NCBI GenBank assembly: GCA_965261585.1
Contig: CBDHDN010000031.1
Span: 1 to 57,708, forward strand
Length of the DNA stretch: 57,708 bases
From: CBDHDN01 sp965261585
GTDB lineage: Bacteria > Pseudomonadota > Alphaproteobacteria > UBA6615
Direction of reading: 5' to 3'
The notes beneath the pieces are model-generated. The model was not told the origin of the DNA, ran no database searches, and saw only the letters and a list, made by a program, of their open reading frames with translations. A program made the translations under genes and the position numbers. Positions 19,194-28,587 of the stretch are shown here, piece by piece. How positions within the stretch are numbered: the stretch's first letter is position 1; each line of letters begins with the position of its first letter.

Positions 19194-19520
19194 CTGTAGC
19201 CGCTCGACGTAGACCTGCACCTTGCCGCCGCAGGCGAGGCCGACCTCCCAGGCCATCTCGTTCGTGACGCCGAAGTCCAGAAGGCGCGGCTTGCCGTCGG
19301 CGATCACCGCGCGGGCCTCGTGCACGACCGCACCCTCGATGCAACCGCCGGAGACCGAGCCCAGCATGTTGCCGGCGTCGTCGACGGCAAGTTGGCTGCC
19401 AACGGGGCGCGGCGACGAGCCCCAGGTCGTGACCACTGTCGCCAGGGCAACCTGCTTGCCGGCGGTGCGCCAGTCCGCGGCCTGTTGCAGCACGTCGTCG
19501 TGATCCGTGGTCTCGTTCAT
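19191..19520 (-). CDS. XdhC/CoxI-family small protein
   Basis: 109 residues from ATG 19520. It has the XdhC/CoxI N-terminal domain: ATVVTTWGSSPRPVGSQLAV, SVSGGCIEGAVV, and GLACGGKVQVYVE with the conserved Cys pair. In cox clusters the split CoxI/CoxF pair helps mature the active site. Its start overlaps the stop of the coxE gene by 4 bp, so translation is probably coupled. Confidence 0.88.
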   Translation of the reverse strand: MNETTDHDDVLQQAADWRTAGKQVALATVVTTWGSSPRPVGSQLAVDDAGNMLGSVSGGCIEGAVVHEARAVIADGKPRLLDFGVTNEMAWEVGLACGGKVQVYVERLQ

Positions 19521-20737
19521 GCCGCCCTCATGCTTGGGGTAACCGCGCGCCGTTGGTCGCTGCTCAGGGCCTCCGCCAGCTGCGCCAGGCTCTCCAGATT
19601 GTGCACGGCGTGGAAGTCGTCGACGTGGGGCAGCAGCGCCTTGGCGCCAAGCGACTTCGCCTCGTAGCCCGCATAGCGCAGCAGCGGGTTGAGCCAGATC
19701 AAGCGCCGGCACGACTTCTGCAGGCGCTCGATCTCGCGCGCCAGTCCGGCGCCGGCATCGCGGTCGAGCCCATCGGAGATCAACAGCACGACCGCGCCCT
19801 GGGCCAGTAGCCGGCGCGACCAGAACTTGTTGAACGTGCCCAGGCAGTGACCGATGCGGGTGCCGCCCGACCAGTCCTCGACGGCCTCGGCGACGCGGTC
19901 GAGGGCGACGTCGACGTCGCGCGCCCGCAGGTACCGCGTGATGTTCGTCAGCCGCGTGCCGAAGACCAGCGTATGGACGCGGTCGCGGTCGTTCGTGATG
20001 GCGTGCATGAAGTGCAGGAACATACGGGAATTACGGCTCATCGAGCCCGAGATGTCGGTCAGCACGACGAGCGGCGGATGGCGCCGGCGGCGGCGCTTGT
20101 GCTGCAGCGGGATCGTCGCGCCGCCGCTGCGCAGCGCCGCGCGCAGGGTCGCGCGCATGTCGACCCGGGCGCCACGTGCATCGGGCGCGAAACGCCGCGT
20201 CGGCACGGCCATGATCGGCAGCCGCATTCCGGCGATGATGCGCTTTGCCCGGGCGATCTCGTCGGCCGACATCTGCTCGAAGTCCATGGTCCGCAGGACC
20301 TCGCGATCCGACCAGGTCATCGTCGCGTCCAAGGTCGGTTGCTCTTCGCTGTCGCGCTCGGCGCCGGCGCCGCGCTGTTGCAGCGCCTCCGCCAGGCGCC
20401 GGCTGATCGCGGCGGCCTCGTCGGGCCGGCCCGCGACCTCCAGCGTCGGCAGCACCAGCGACATCAGCCGTTCCAAGAGCTTGGGGTTGCGCCAGAAGAT
20501 GTGGAACGCCTGGTCGAAGATCTCACGCTGGTCGCGCCGGTTGACGAACACGGCGTGCAGCGTCCAGTAAAAGTCCCGCCGGTTGGCCACACCGACCACC
20601 TCGACCGCACGCACCGCGTCGACCACCTTGCCCGGCCCGACCGGCATGCCGGTGGCCCGCAGCACCCGCGCGAAGTGCATGATGTTGGCGGCCAGCTTGC
20701 CGCCGGCCTCGCCCGGCTGGGGCAGGGGGCCGTCCAT
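19517..20737 (-). CDS. coxE: CoxE-like VWA-domain protein
   Basis: 406 residues from MDGPLPQPGEAGGK (ATG 20737); the open frame extends further only through a dispersed repeat. The VWA domain carries an intact MIDAS motif, LTDISGSMSRNS, and later GGTRIGHCLG and LLISDGLDRD. In carbon-monoxide-dehydrogenase clusters CoxE works with the AAA ATPase CoxD to build the Cu/Mo active site. Here the pair probably matures a related hydroxylase. The region PPLVVLTDISG follows a very basic stretch, QHKRRRRRHPP. Confidence 0.9.
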   Translation of the reverse strand: MDGPLPQPGEAGGKLAANIMHFARVLRATGMPVGPGKVVDAVRAVEVVGVANRRDFYWTLHAVFVNRRDQREIFDQAFHIFWRNPKLLERLMSLVLPTLEVAGRPDEAAAISRRLAEALQQRGAGAERDSEEQPTLDATMTWSDREVLRTMDFEQMSADEIARAKRIIAGMRLPIMAVPTRRFAPDARGARVDMRATLRAALRSGGATIPLQHKRRRRRHPPLVVLTDISGSMSRNSRMFLHFMHAITNDRDRVHTLVFGTRLTNITRYLRARDVDVALDRVAEAVEDWSGGTRIGHCLGTFNKFWSRRLLAQGAVVLLISDGLDRDAGAGLAREIERLQKSCRRLIWLNPLLRYAGYEAKSLGAKALLPHVDDFHAVHNLESLAQLAEALSSDQRRAVTPSMRAA

Positions 20738-20761
20738 CAGTACAGCTCCGCAGTGCCGCGA

Positions 20762-20796
20762 AGTGAACCACAGAGGCGCAGAGGCGCAGAGGGCCA
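20762..20796. repeat. ACCACAGAGGC short repeat, copy 2 (inverted)
   Basis: GAACCACAGAGGCGCAGAGG and GCGCAGAGGG, the reverse of the CCTCTGTG arrays, directly upstream of coxE. Confidence 0.6.
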
Positions 20797-20868
20797 AGAG
20801 CGACGAAATCCCGGGCCTGATCCGCTGCTGTCCTGTTTCCGAGATTGGAGGTGAGGCTTCCCCATAGG

Positions 20869-20946
20869 GTCATTCGCGGGCTTGACCCGCGAATCCAGGA
20901 ATACTGCGACGCCGCACTGGATTGCCGGATCACGTCCGGCGATGAC
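20869..20946. repeat. 78-bp extragenic palindrome pair, copy 3
   Basis: Same layout and orientation as copy 2: GTCATTCGCGGGCTTGACCC at one end and a CCGGATCACGTCCGG hairpin ending GATGAC at the other. Located between coxD and coxE. Confidence 0.8.
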
Positions 20947-21023
20947 GACCTGGGAGGACTCAGCTTCCCAGCGTTGCCAATCGGCCAAACTGGTCAGTAG
21001 TGGGTCGGGTCCGGGGTCCCGTT

Positions 21024-21056
21024 GCCTCTGTGCCTCTGTGCCTCTGTGGTTCATGT
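21024..21056. repeat. CCTCTGTG short repeat, copy 3
   Basis: Three tandem GCCTCTGT units followed by GGTTCATG, just after the coxD stop codon on its strand. Confidence 0.6.
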
Positions 21057-21062
21057 CTGTTC

Positions 21063-21986
21063 TCAGTCCGCTGCCTGCGCCGCAGCGACCTCGGCCTTGA
21101 TCTGATCGAGCACGCCGGCAGCCTCGCTGCCGCGGATCTTGGCGATGTCGTCCTGGTACTTGAGCAGCACGCCGAGCGTATCGTCGATCGCCCCGGGCGT
21201 CAGCTCGATGACGTCGAGCTGATGCAGGGCGCCGGCCCAGTCCAGCGTCTCGGCAATGCCGGGCTGCTTGAACAGGTCCATGTCACGGAGCCGCTGGACG
21301 AAGTGCACGACCTGCGCGCTGAGCCGCGCGTCTGCCTCGGGCACCTTGAGAAGCAGGATCTCGAGCTCACGCTCGGCCGTCGGGTAGTCGACCCAGAAGT
21401 AGAAGCAGCGGCGCTTCAGCGCGTCGTGGATCTCGCGCGTCCGGTTCGAGGTGATGACGACGATGGGCGGCTCCGTCGCCTTGATCGTGCCGATCTCGGG
21501 GATCGTGATCTGGAAGTCGGAAAGCACCTCCAGCAGGTAGGCCTCGAACGGCTCATCGGTGCGGTCCAGCTCGTCGATCAGCAGCACCGGCGGCCCGTCG
21601 AGGCCGGGCTCCAGCGCCTGCAGCAACGGCCGCTTGATGAGGAAGCGATCGGAGAACACGTCCTTGCCGAGCCATGCACGGTCCTCGACACCCTCGGCCT
21701 CGGCCATGCGGATCTCGATCATCTGGGCCGCGTAGTTCCATTCATAGACCGCCGAGGACACATCGAGGCCCTCATAGCACTGCAGCCGCACCAACGGCCG
21801 TTCCAGCGTCCGCGCCAGCACGATGGCGATCTCGGTCTTGCCGACCCCGGCCTCGCCCTCGAGGAACAGCGGCCGCCGCCGCGCCAGCGCCAGATAGATC
21901 GAGGTCGCCAGCGACCGGTCGGCGACGTAGTCGCCGCGGCCCAACAGTGCCAGGGCCTCGTCAACGTTGGAGGGCAGTTCGGTCAT
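21063..21986 (-). CDS. coxD: CoxD-like MoxR-family AAA+ ATPase
   Basis: 307 residues from MTELPSNVDEALALLGRG. Walker A is LFLEGEAGVGKTEIA, Walker B is PVLLIDELDR, and sensor 1 is IVVITSNRTREI. MoxR ATPases pair with VWA proteins as chaperones; the next gene, coxE, supplies that partner. In the CO dehydrogenase system CoxD completes the Cu-S-Mo centre, so here it is probably a maturation factor for the hydroxylase subunits. Confidence 0.92.
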   Translation of the reverse strand: MTELPSNVDEALALLGRGDYVADRSLATSIYLALARRRPLFLEGEAGVGKTEIAIVLARTLERPLVRLQCYEGLDVSSAVYEWNYAAQMIEIRMAEAEGVEDRAWLGKDVFSDRFLIKRPLLQALEPGLDGPPVLLIDELDRTDEPFEAYLLEVLSDFQITIPEIGTIKATEPPIVVITSNRTREIHDALKRRCFYFWVDYPTAERELEILLLKVPEADARLSAQVVHFVQRLRDMDLFKQPGIAETLDWAGALHQLDVIELTPGAIDDTLGVLLKYQDDIAKIRGSEAAGVLDQIKAEVAAAQAAD

Positions 21987-22077
21987 ACGCGGTCCATCAC
22001 CAAGCACTTTGTATTGAACAATATAGGCCCTGGGATCATCGTTTCGAACCACGGGTGCGTTCGGCATCTCCCTTTGT

Positions 22078-22156
22078 CGTCATTGCCGGCCTTGAGCCGG
22101 CAATCCAGGGCGGTGGCGCCGAATTCCTGGACTCGCGGGTCAAACCCGCGAATGAC
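22078..22156. repeat. 79-bp extragenic palindrome pair, copy 4 (inverted orientation)
   Basis: GTCATTGCCGGCCTTGAGCC begins the element and CGCGGGTCAAACCCGCG then AATGAC ends it, so the two hairpins are in reverse order relative to copies 2 and 3. It sits between the medium-subunit gene and coxD. Confidence 0.8.
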
Positions 22157-22256
22157 GCGAAGGCGAGAACTACGCACTGCAATCCGCGCCCCTATGGCTC
22201 AAAAGCGGAGGGCCGGAACCATCGGCTCCGGCCCCCAAGTCTTCGTGTGCCGACGA

Positions 22257-23054
22257 TCAGCCTGCGGCGGCGACGGCGCGCTTGGCCATGACCTTGATCA
22301 AGTGGGCGCGATAGTCGGCGGATGCGTGGATGTCGGCGTTGAGGCCGCTGGCCGAGACCGCGACGCCCTCGACCGCCGCGGCGCTCCAGTTGCCGGCGAG
22401 CGCCTGCTCGATGTCCGCGGCGCGGAACACGCCGGACTGGCCGGCCCCGGTGACGGCGGCGCGGACGCCACCGTCGGTCTGGGCCACCATGACGCCGACG
22501 ATGGCGTAGCGCGAGGCCGGGTTCGGGAACTTCTGGTAGGCCGCCTTCGCCGGCACCGGAAACCGGACCTCGGTGATCAACTCGCCGTCTTCGAGCGCCG
22601 TCTCGAACATGCCGGTGAAGAAGTCGTCGGCGCTGATCTCGCGCTTGGCGGTGGCGATCGTCGCACCGAGCCCAATGCAGGCCGCCGGATAGTCGGCCGC
22701 CGGGTCGTTGTTGGCGATCGAGCCGCCGATCGTGCCGCGGTGGCGCACCTGTGGATCGCCGATGCCGTCGGCGAGATCCGCGAGCGCCGGGATCTTCGAG
22801 CGCACGAGGTCCGAGGCGGCGACCGCGGCGTGGGTCGTCAGCGCACCGATGACGATCGCTGAGCCGTCCTCGCGGATCCCCTTGAGGTCCTTAAGCCCGC
22901 CCAAATCGACCAGCTCAGACGGGTTCGCCAGGCGCTGCTTCAGGGTCGGCAGCAGGGTCATGCCGCCGGCCAGGTACTTGCCGTCCGAGGCGCCGGTCAG
23001 CTTCGCCACCGCGTCGTTGACCGAGCTCGCGCGGAGATAGTTGAAGTCGTACAT
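22257..23054 (-). CDS. Molybdenum hydroxylase medium (FAD-binding) subunit, CoxM/CutM type
   Basis: 265 residues. The two FAD motifs are LAGGMTLLPTLKQRL and GTIGGSIANNDPAADYPAAC; the C-terminal CO_deh_flav_C domain follows (ISADDFFTGMFETALEDGEL). This subunit passes electrons from the 2Fe-2S centres to FAD and on to the acceptor. It starts 12 bp after the large-subunit stop and completes the S-L-M set. Confidence 0.93.
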   Translation of the reverse strand: MYDFNYLRASSVNDAVAKLTGASDGKYLAGGMTLLPTLKQRLANPSELVDLGGLKDLKGIREDGSAIVIGALTTHAAVAASDLVRSKIPALADLADGIGDPQVRHRGTIGGSIANNDPAADYPAACIGLGATIATAKREISADDFFTGMFETALEDGELITEVRFPVPAKAAYQKFPNPASRYAIVGVMVAQTDGGVRAAVTGAGQSGVFRAADIEQALAGNWSAAAVEGVAVSASGLNADIHASADYRAHLIKVMAKRAVAAAG

Positions 23055-23066
23055 GAGCTTTCCTCC

Positions 23067-25418
23067 CTATTCCGCGCCCTGCGGCGCGTGCTGCAAGGCC
23101 TGCCAGACCCGCTGCGGCGTCGCCGGCATGTCGATGTGATCGACGTCCAAGGCGTCGGCGACGGCGTTGATCACCGCCGCCGGGGCGGCGATCGCACCGG
23201 CCTCGCCACAGCCCTTGACGCCGAGCGGGTTGTGCGGACACGGCGTGACTTGGTAGTCGACCGCGAAGCTGGGCAGGTCGTCGGCGCGCGGGATCATATA
23301 GTCCATCAGCGAGCCCGAGAGCGGCTGCCCGCTCGTGTCGTAGACGATCTCCTCCAGCAACGCCTGGCCGACCCCGTGGGCGATGCCGCCGTGCACCTGG
23401 CCCTCGACGATCATCGGGTTCACCAGCTCGCCGAAGTCGTCGACGGCGGTGAACTTGACAATCGTGGTCTTGCCGGTCTCGGGGTCGATCTCGACCTCGC
23501 AGACGTGGCAGCCCGCAGGGAAGGTGAAGTTGGTCGGATCGTATGACGAGCGCTGGTCGAGCCCGGGCTCGAAGCCGGCCGGCACGTTGTGCGCCAGCCC
23601 CGCGGCCATCACCACCTCGTCCAGGGTCTTTTCGCGGTCGGTGCCTGCGATGGTGAACTTGCCATCGCCGAACGTGACGTCGTCCTCGGCCGCTTCCAGC
23701 ATGTGGGCAGCCAGCACCCGGGCCTTCTCGATCACCCGGACGCAGGCGATCGCCACCGCCGAGCCGCCGACCGCCAGCGAGCGCGAGCCATAGGTGCCGT
23801 GGCCCCACTGCACGCGGTCGGTGTCGCCTTCGCTGACCTCGATCCGCTCCAAGGGGATGCCCAGGCGGCTGGACACGATCTGGGCGTACGTCGTCTGGTG
23901 CCCCTGGCCTTGCGCCATGGTGCCGGCCATCACCTGCACTGAACCGGTGAGGCTGAACCGCAGCTCGGCCGTCTCGTACAGGCCGACGCTCGCGCCGATC
24001 GCGCCGGCCACCGCCGATGGCGCCAGGCCGCAGGCCTCCACGTAGGCGGAGATGCCGATGCCACGCAGCATGCCGCGGGCCCGCGATTGCTCGCGCCGGG
24101 CGGCGAAGCCGGCATGGTCAGCGTGCTTGAGGCCGGCCTCCAGCAGTTTGGGGTAATCGCCGCTGTCATAGGCGACGACCACCGGCGTCTGGTACGGGAA
24201 GGCGTCGGGCTGGATCAGATTGCGGCGCCGCAGCTCGGCCGGCTCGATGCCCAGCTCGCGCGCCGCCATGTCGACCAACCGCTCGACCAGGAAGGTCGCC
24301 TCGGGCCGGCCCGCGCCGCGCTCGGCGTCGATCGGCACGGTGTTGGTGAACACCGCCCGCACCGCGCAATGGATGGCGCCAATGGCGTAGAGCCCCGACA
24401 GCACGACGCCGTAGAGATAGGTGCAGCTGAGCGCCCCGAAAGTCGACAGATAGGCGCCCAGGTTGGCGGTGGTATCGACCCGCAGGCCGATCATCTTGCC
24501 GGCGTCGTCGAGGGCCAGTTGCGCCGTGGTTACGTGGTCGCGGCCGTGGGTGTCGGAGATCATCGACTCGCTGCGCTCGGCCGTCCACTTGACCGGTCGC
24601 CCGAACCGCCGCGCCGCCCATACGACCAGCGCCTCCTCGGGGTACTGCGAGATCTTCGAGCCGAAACCGCCGCCGACGTCAGGGGCGACCACCCGCAGCT
24701 TGGCCTCGGGCACGCCCAGGATGAAGGCGGCGATCAGCAGCCGCGTGATGTGCGGGATCTGGCTCGATGTGAGCAGCGTTAGCTCGTCGCGGGCGCGGTC
24801 GTAGTCGCCGAGCGCCGCGCGGGGCTCTATCGCCACCGCGGTTTTGCGGTTGTTGACCAGCTTCAGGGTGGTGACGTGCGCCGCCCCTGCGAAGGCGGCG
24901 TCAGTCGCCGCCTTGTCACCCAGCTGCCAGTCGGTGCAGATGTTGGCCGGCGCCTCGTCGTGCAGCAGCGGCGCGGCGTCGCCCGCGGCGTCGGTCGCTG
25001 TGACCACCACGGGCAGCGGTTCGTAGTCGATCACCACCTTGTCGGCCGCGTCCTTGGCCAGATCGAGGCTGTTGGCGATCACCGCGACCACCGCCTCGCC
25101 GACAAAGCGCACCCGGTCGGTCGCGAGAATCGGCCGCGGCGGCGCGTTCTGCTTGCCGTCGGGGGCGAAGCCGCAGGGCACGCCGCCGACCCCGTCGGCG
25201 GCCAGGTCCGCACCGGTGACGATGCCGACAACGCCGGGCGCCGCCTGCGCCGCCTGCGTGTCGACGCGGGCGATCGTGGCGTGCGGATGTGGCGATCGAA
25301 TGAGGTGGACAAAGGCCTGGCCGGGGCGGTCGAAATCGTCGGTGTAGTGGCCGCTGCCGGTCAGGAAACGCTGGTCTTCGGTGCGGCGCACGCTGGCGCC
25401 GATGCCTGTGTCGGTCAT
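23067..25418 (-). CDS. Molybdenum hydroxylase large (molybdopterin) subunit, form II-like
   Basis: 783 residues. RRTEDQRFLTGSGHYTDDF opens the a/b hammerhead domain; VGGGFGSK is a cofactor-binding loop. The active-site loop reads PIDAERGAGRPEATFLVERL, the RGAGR form. True aerobic CO dehydrogenase (form I) has AYxCSFR here, so CO oxidation is not supported. The catalytic Glu region is KGCGEAGAIAAPAAVINAVA. The likely reaction is hydroxylation of an aldehyde or N-heterocycle. TGA of the small subunit and this ATG are separated by 3 nt, and the GGAGG lies in the small-subunit end. Confidence 0.92.
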   Translation of the reverse strand: MTDTGIGASVRRTEDQRFLTGSGHYTDDFDRPGQAFVHLIRSPHPHATIARVDTQAAQAAPGVVGIVTGADLAADGVGGVPCGFAPDGKQNAPPRPILATDRVRFVGEAVVAVIANSLDLAKDAADKVVIDYEPLPVVVTATDAAGDAAPLLHDEAPANICTDWQLGDKAATDAAFAGAAHVTTLKLVNNRKTAVAIEPRAALGDYDRARDELTLLTSSQIPHITRLLIAAFILGVPEAKLRVVAPDVGGGFGSKISQYPEEALVVWAARRFGRPVKWTAERSESMISDTHGRDHVTTAQLALDDAGKMIGLRVDTTANLGAYLSTFGALSCTYLYGVVLSGLYAIGAIHCAVRAVFTNTVPIDAERGAGRPEATFLVERLVDMAARELGIEPAELRRRNLIQPDAFPYQTPVVVAYDSGDYPKLLEAGLKHADHAGFAARREQSRARGMLRGIGISAYVEACGLAPSAVAGAIGASVGLYETAELRFSLTGSVQVMAGTMAQGQGHQTTYAQIVSSRLGIPLERIEVSEGDTDRVQWGHGTYGSRSLAVGGSAVAIACVRVIEKARVLAAHMLEAAEDDVTFGDGKFTIAGTDREKTLDEVVMAAGLAHNVPAGFEPGLDQRSSYDPTNFTFPAGCHVCEVEIDPETGKTTIVKFTAVDDFGELVNPMIVEGQVHGGIAHGVGQALLEEIVYDTSGQPLSGSLMDYMIPRADDLPSFAVDYQVTPCPHNPLGVKGCGEAGAIAAPAAVINAVADALDVDHIDMPATPQRVWQALQHAPQGAE

Positions 25419-25421
25419 GGT

Positions 25422-25889
<468 letters not shown>

Positions 25890-26068
25890 CGCATTCCTCC
25901 CTGAAAATCTTCGCTTCGCGTCCGGCCGCCGCCCCGGCGACATGACCACCCCCGCACCGAACGGACGCTGACTTGGTGGCGATTCTCGTCCCCCGCGGGG
26001 CCGCGCGTCAAGGACCGCGTTCCGGCGAGGTCGAGATCCAGCTGTCGGGTATGCAGCCGTCTTGCCGA

Positions 26069-26329
26069 TCAGCGCATCGACGACAGGTTGGCGATTAGGG
26101 CGCCGCGCGATTGGCGGATCTCCGTGGCGACCTTGTGGGCCTTATCGCGGTCGGGCAGGCAGCAATCGATGGCGGCACTGGTGCAGCGCTTTTGCTCGAC
26201 CACCATGGCGTCGATGATCGCCTTTTCCACCGCCTGGATCACGCGGCGCGCCTCGTCGTCGCTGGGCGATGCGCCGAGGATGTCATAGACCGACCGGGCG
26301 GTTTGTTCGGCGCGCTCTTTCATATTCAT
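26069..26329 (-). CDS. Small hypothetical protein
   Basis: 86 residues from MNMKERAEQTARSVYDILGA. It is predicted to be almost all helix, with three cysteines in RCTSAAIDCCLPDRDKA. I do not recognise a family. The longer open frame upstream is antisense to a racemase remnant, so the start at 26329 is preferred. Confidence 0.6.
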   Translation of the reverse strand: MNMKERAEQTARSVYDILGASPSDDEARRVIQAVEKAIIDAMVVEQKRCTSAAIDCCLPDRDKAHKVATEIRQSRGALIANLSSMR

Positions 26330-26381
26330 TGCAGTGCCTTTCGGGTTGGCGGGGTCGGCCAGCATACCGAATGCCGTGGGT

Positions 26382-26578
26382 GGGCAGAAGCGCTGGTTGG
26401 CCGCGCCGCCGGCCTGGCCGATGCCGCCGGCACGGCCGTGCCGCTCGCCTGCACCGAGCTGCCGCTGGCCTTTCCGGAGCACGGTGACGCCGTGTCCTTC
26501 CGGGCCGACGGCTACACGTTCGTCAACGCGACGGCGGCCCACGCCGAGGCGGCATTCGCCGAATCCCTCGCTGGCTGA
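26382..26578 (+). pseudogene. Aspartate/glutamate racemase-family C-terminal remnant
   Basis: About 65 codons ending at 26578. They read as the end of an Asp/Glu racemase or maleate isomerase: the second catalytic-Cys motif LACTELPLAF, then FVNATAAHAEAAFAESLAG. The N-terminal two-thirds with the first Cys is missing, and the upstream sequence belongs to the small minus-strand gene. It is a degraded copy. Confidence 0.65.
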
Positions 26579-26590
26579 CCGGCCGTCGCC

Positions 26591-27460
26591 TCACCCGCCG
26601 AAAATGCGCTTGAACGGCTCGACAGAGGCGCGGAAGCCGTCTTCGAAGTCGCCACCGTCGGGCCGGTAGACGCTTTCCAGCGAGATCACGCCGTCATAGC
26701 CGTCGGCGCGCAGACCATCGGCGATCGGCTCCAGCTGGTCGGCCATCTGGCCGGTGCCCAGCTCGCACTGGGTCAGCGTCGCGTTGGCGATGTCGATCCG
26801 CGCGTCCTTCATATGGATGTGGCCGAGATAGCCGCCGCGCAGCGCCTCATAGCCGTCGGGATAGGCCTGCTCGGTGCAATAGAGGCTGTTCGCCGGGTCC
26901 CACAGGACTTTCAGGCGCGACGTGTCGAGTTCGTCGATCAGCCGGTGGCCCAGCTGCGCCGAGGTGATATTGGCGTTGTTGCCGGTCTCGACGACCAGCG
27001 TCACGTCCGCCGCCTCGGCGAGCGCCAGGGCCGGTCGGATCAGCGTCTTGAGCTTGTCCCAGGCGCCCGTGCTCGCATTCCAAACCTCGGCGCCGCCATG
27101 GCCGAACAGGATCATCTCCTTGCGAAAGCTCATGATCCGCACGAGCTTGGTGTCGAACGCCTTGGCCAACGCGATGCAGCGGCCGAGCGCCTCGAGATGG
27201 CGGCGATGGTCCTCGTCGTCGACATCGGTCGCGCCGATCAGCAAGCCAGCGAAGACGTGCCGGGTGATGCACGAGACGCGCACGCCATAGCGCTCGACCA
27301 GCGCCAGCGCCTTGGCGGCCTGGTCGTCGCTCAGCCCGCCGACCTCACGGTCCCAGAGATACTGCAGCTCGGCATATTCCAGCCCGGCATCGGTCATCAC
27401 CTGCAGCGCGTGCTCGAAGTCGCGGCTGATGCCGTCGGTAATCACACCCAGTTTCGCCAT
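26591..27460 (-). CDS. Sugar phosphate isomerase/epimerase-type TIM-barrel protein
   Basis: 289 residues of the AP-endonuclease-2/xylose-isomerase-like barrel. It opens MAKLGVITDGISRDFEHALQ, includes DAGLEYAELQYLWDREVGGL, VVETGNNANIT, KVLWDPANSLY, HIHMKDARID and ends GVISLESVYRPDGG. Metal-binding residues are the Glu in VVETG, the Asp in LWDPA, the His in HIHMKD and the Glu in SLESV. It is the last gene of the TRAP-linked operon and probably isomerises a ketose or keto-acid. It follows the dehydrogenase gene by 16 bp. Confidence 0.88.
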   Translation of the reverse strand: MAKLGVITDGISRDFEHALQVMTDAGLEYAELQYLWDREVGGLSDDQAAKALALVERYGVRVSCITRHVFAGLLIGATDVDDEDHRRHLEALGRCIALAKAFDTKLVRIMSFRKEMILFGHGGAEVWNASTGAWDKLKTLIRPALALAEAADVTLVVETGNNANITSAQLGHRLIDELDTSRLKVLWDPANSLYCTEQAYPDGYEALRGGYLGHIHMKDARIDIANATLTQCELGTGQMADQLEPIADGLRADGYDGVISLESVYRPDGGDFEDGFRASVEPFKRIFGG

Positions 27461-27476
27461 GATCCGTTCCTCGCGT

Positions 27477-28367
27477 TCACCACTTGACCTCGGTGCCGGC
27501 GATGTCCTCCAGCACCTTGGTGATAATCCAGTTGTCCCCTTCGGGATGCTTGCTCTTGCCGGCCTGAAACAGCTGCATCGCCGCGGCAGCGGCGAACAGC
27601 GGCACCCCCTGCTCGCGCGCCATGTCGAGCGCGATCGTCAGGTCCTTGTGCATGGTCGAGATGTGGCTGCCGGTGCCGACGAACGTCCGGTCGAGGATCT
27701 TCTGCAGGGCGTTGTTGGTGATGCCGCTCGATGCGCCGCTGTTGGTGATCACCTCGTGGAACGCCCGGCCGCTGATCCCGCACTTCGCGGCGAGCACCGC
27801 GGATTCGAACGTCGCCGTGAAGATCGAGCCGATCAGCGTCTGCAGGCAGGCCTTCATCGCCTGGCCCTGGCCGGCCGCCTCGCTGACATGAAGGACCTTG
27901 CCAGAAACGGCGGACAGAACGTCGCGGTTCGCCTCCAACACGTCGGCGGGCGCCGCGGCCATCAGCGTCAGCGTGCCCGCCTGGGCACCCTCGTAGCCGC
28001 CGGTGACCGGCGTGTCGATGAAGTCGATGCCGCTGCCGTCGAGGCCCGCCGCGATGTCGCGCGCCTCGGCGGCCATGATCGTCGCCGTCAGGATCACTGC
28101 CGCGCCCGGCGCCAGTGTCGCGATCAGGCAGTCGTCCTCGAAGATCACCGCCTTCGCCTGGTCGCCGTTCATCACCATGACGAACACCACGTCGGCTTGT
28201 CCGCCGACCTCGCCGACGCTACTGGCCGGGGTGCCGCCCAGCTCAGCGAACGCGGCCATGCGCTTGTCGCTCAAATCGAACCCGATTGTCGGGTGGCCGG
28301 CCTTGATCAGGTTCCTGGCCAGGCCGCTGCCCATGTCGCCGAGGCCGATAACGCCGGCGCGCTTCAT
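27477..28367 (-). CDS. NAD(P)-dependent beta-hydroxyacid dehydrogenase (3-hydroxyisobutyrate/tartronate semialdehyde type)
   Basis: 296 residues. The Rossmann start is GVIGLGDMGSGLARNLIKAG, the substrate-binding segment is FIDTPVTGGYEGAQAGTLTL, and the catalytic Lys region is GQGQAMKACLQTLIGSIF. The family oxidises 2- or 3-hydroxy acids or reduces semialdehydes in sugar-acid breakdown. The TRAP transporter genes upstream and isomerase gene downstream support a role in sugar-acid use. Confidence 0.9.
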   Translation of the reverse strand: MKRAGVIGLGDMGSGLARNLIKAGHPTIGFDLSDKRMAAFAELGGTPASSVGEVGGQADVVFVMVMNGDQAKAVIFEDDCLIATLAPGAAVILTATIMAAEARDIAAGLDGSGIDFIDTPVTGGYEGAQAGTLTLMAAAPADVLEANRDVLSAVSGKVLHVSEAAGQGQAMKACLQTLIGSIFTATFESAVLAAKCGISGRAFHEVITNSGASSGITNNALQKILDRTFVGTGSHISTMHKDLTIALDMAREQGVPLFAAAAAMQLFQAGKSKHPEGDNWIITKVLEDIAGTEVKW

Positions 28368-28587
28368 GATCTCACCTTTGATTTGCCGGACACATCCGGG
28401 TGCTCTTGCGCCTCAGCGCACGAATACAAGCGCGACCGGCGGGTAGAACAGGATCAGCGCCAGCACGAGCAGCTGCAGGATGATGAACGGCCCGAACGAG
28501 CGGTAGATCGAAATCAGATCGATCTCCTGGCGGCGCAACGCTTTTCAGGTAGTGTAGCGCACCCGGTTCCTTGGACACAAGTTTGTC

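Noticed and set aside
19072..22156. Repeated palindromes as a CRISPR array
   Set aside because: Units are about 1-2 kb apart, contain two hairpins each, and lie between genes; there are no short direct repeats with spacers and no cas genes.
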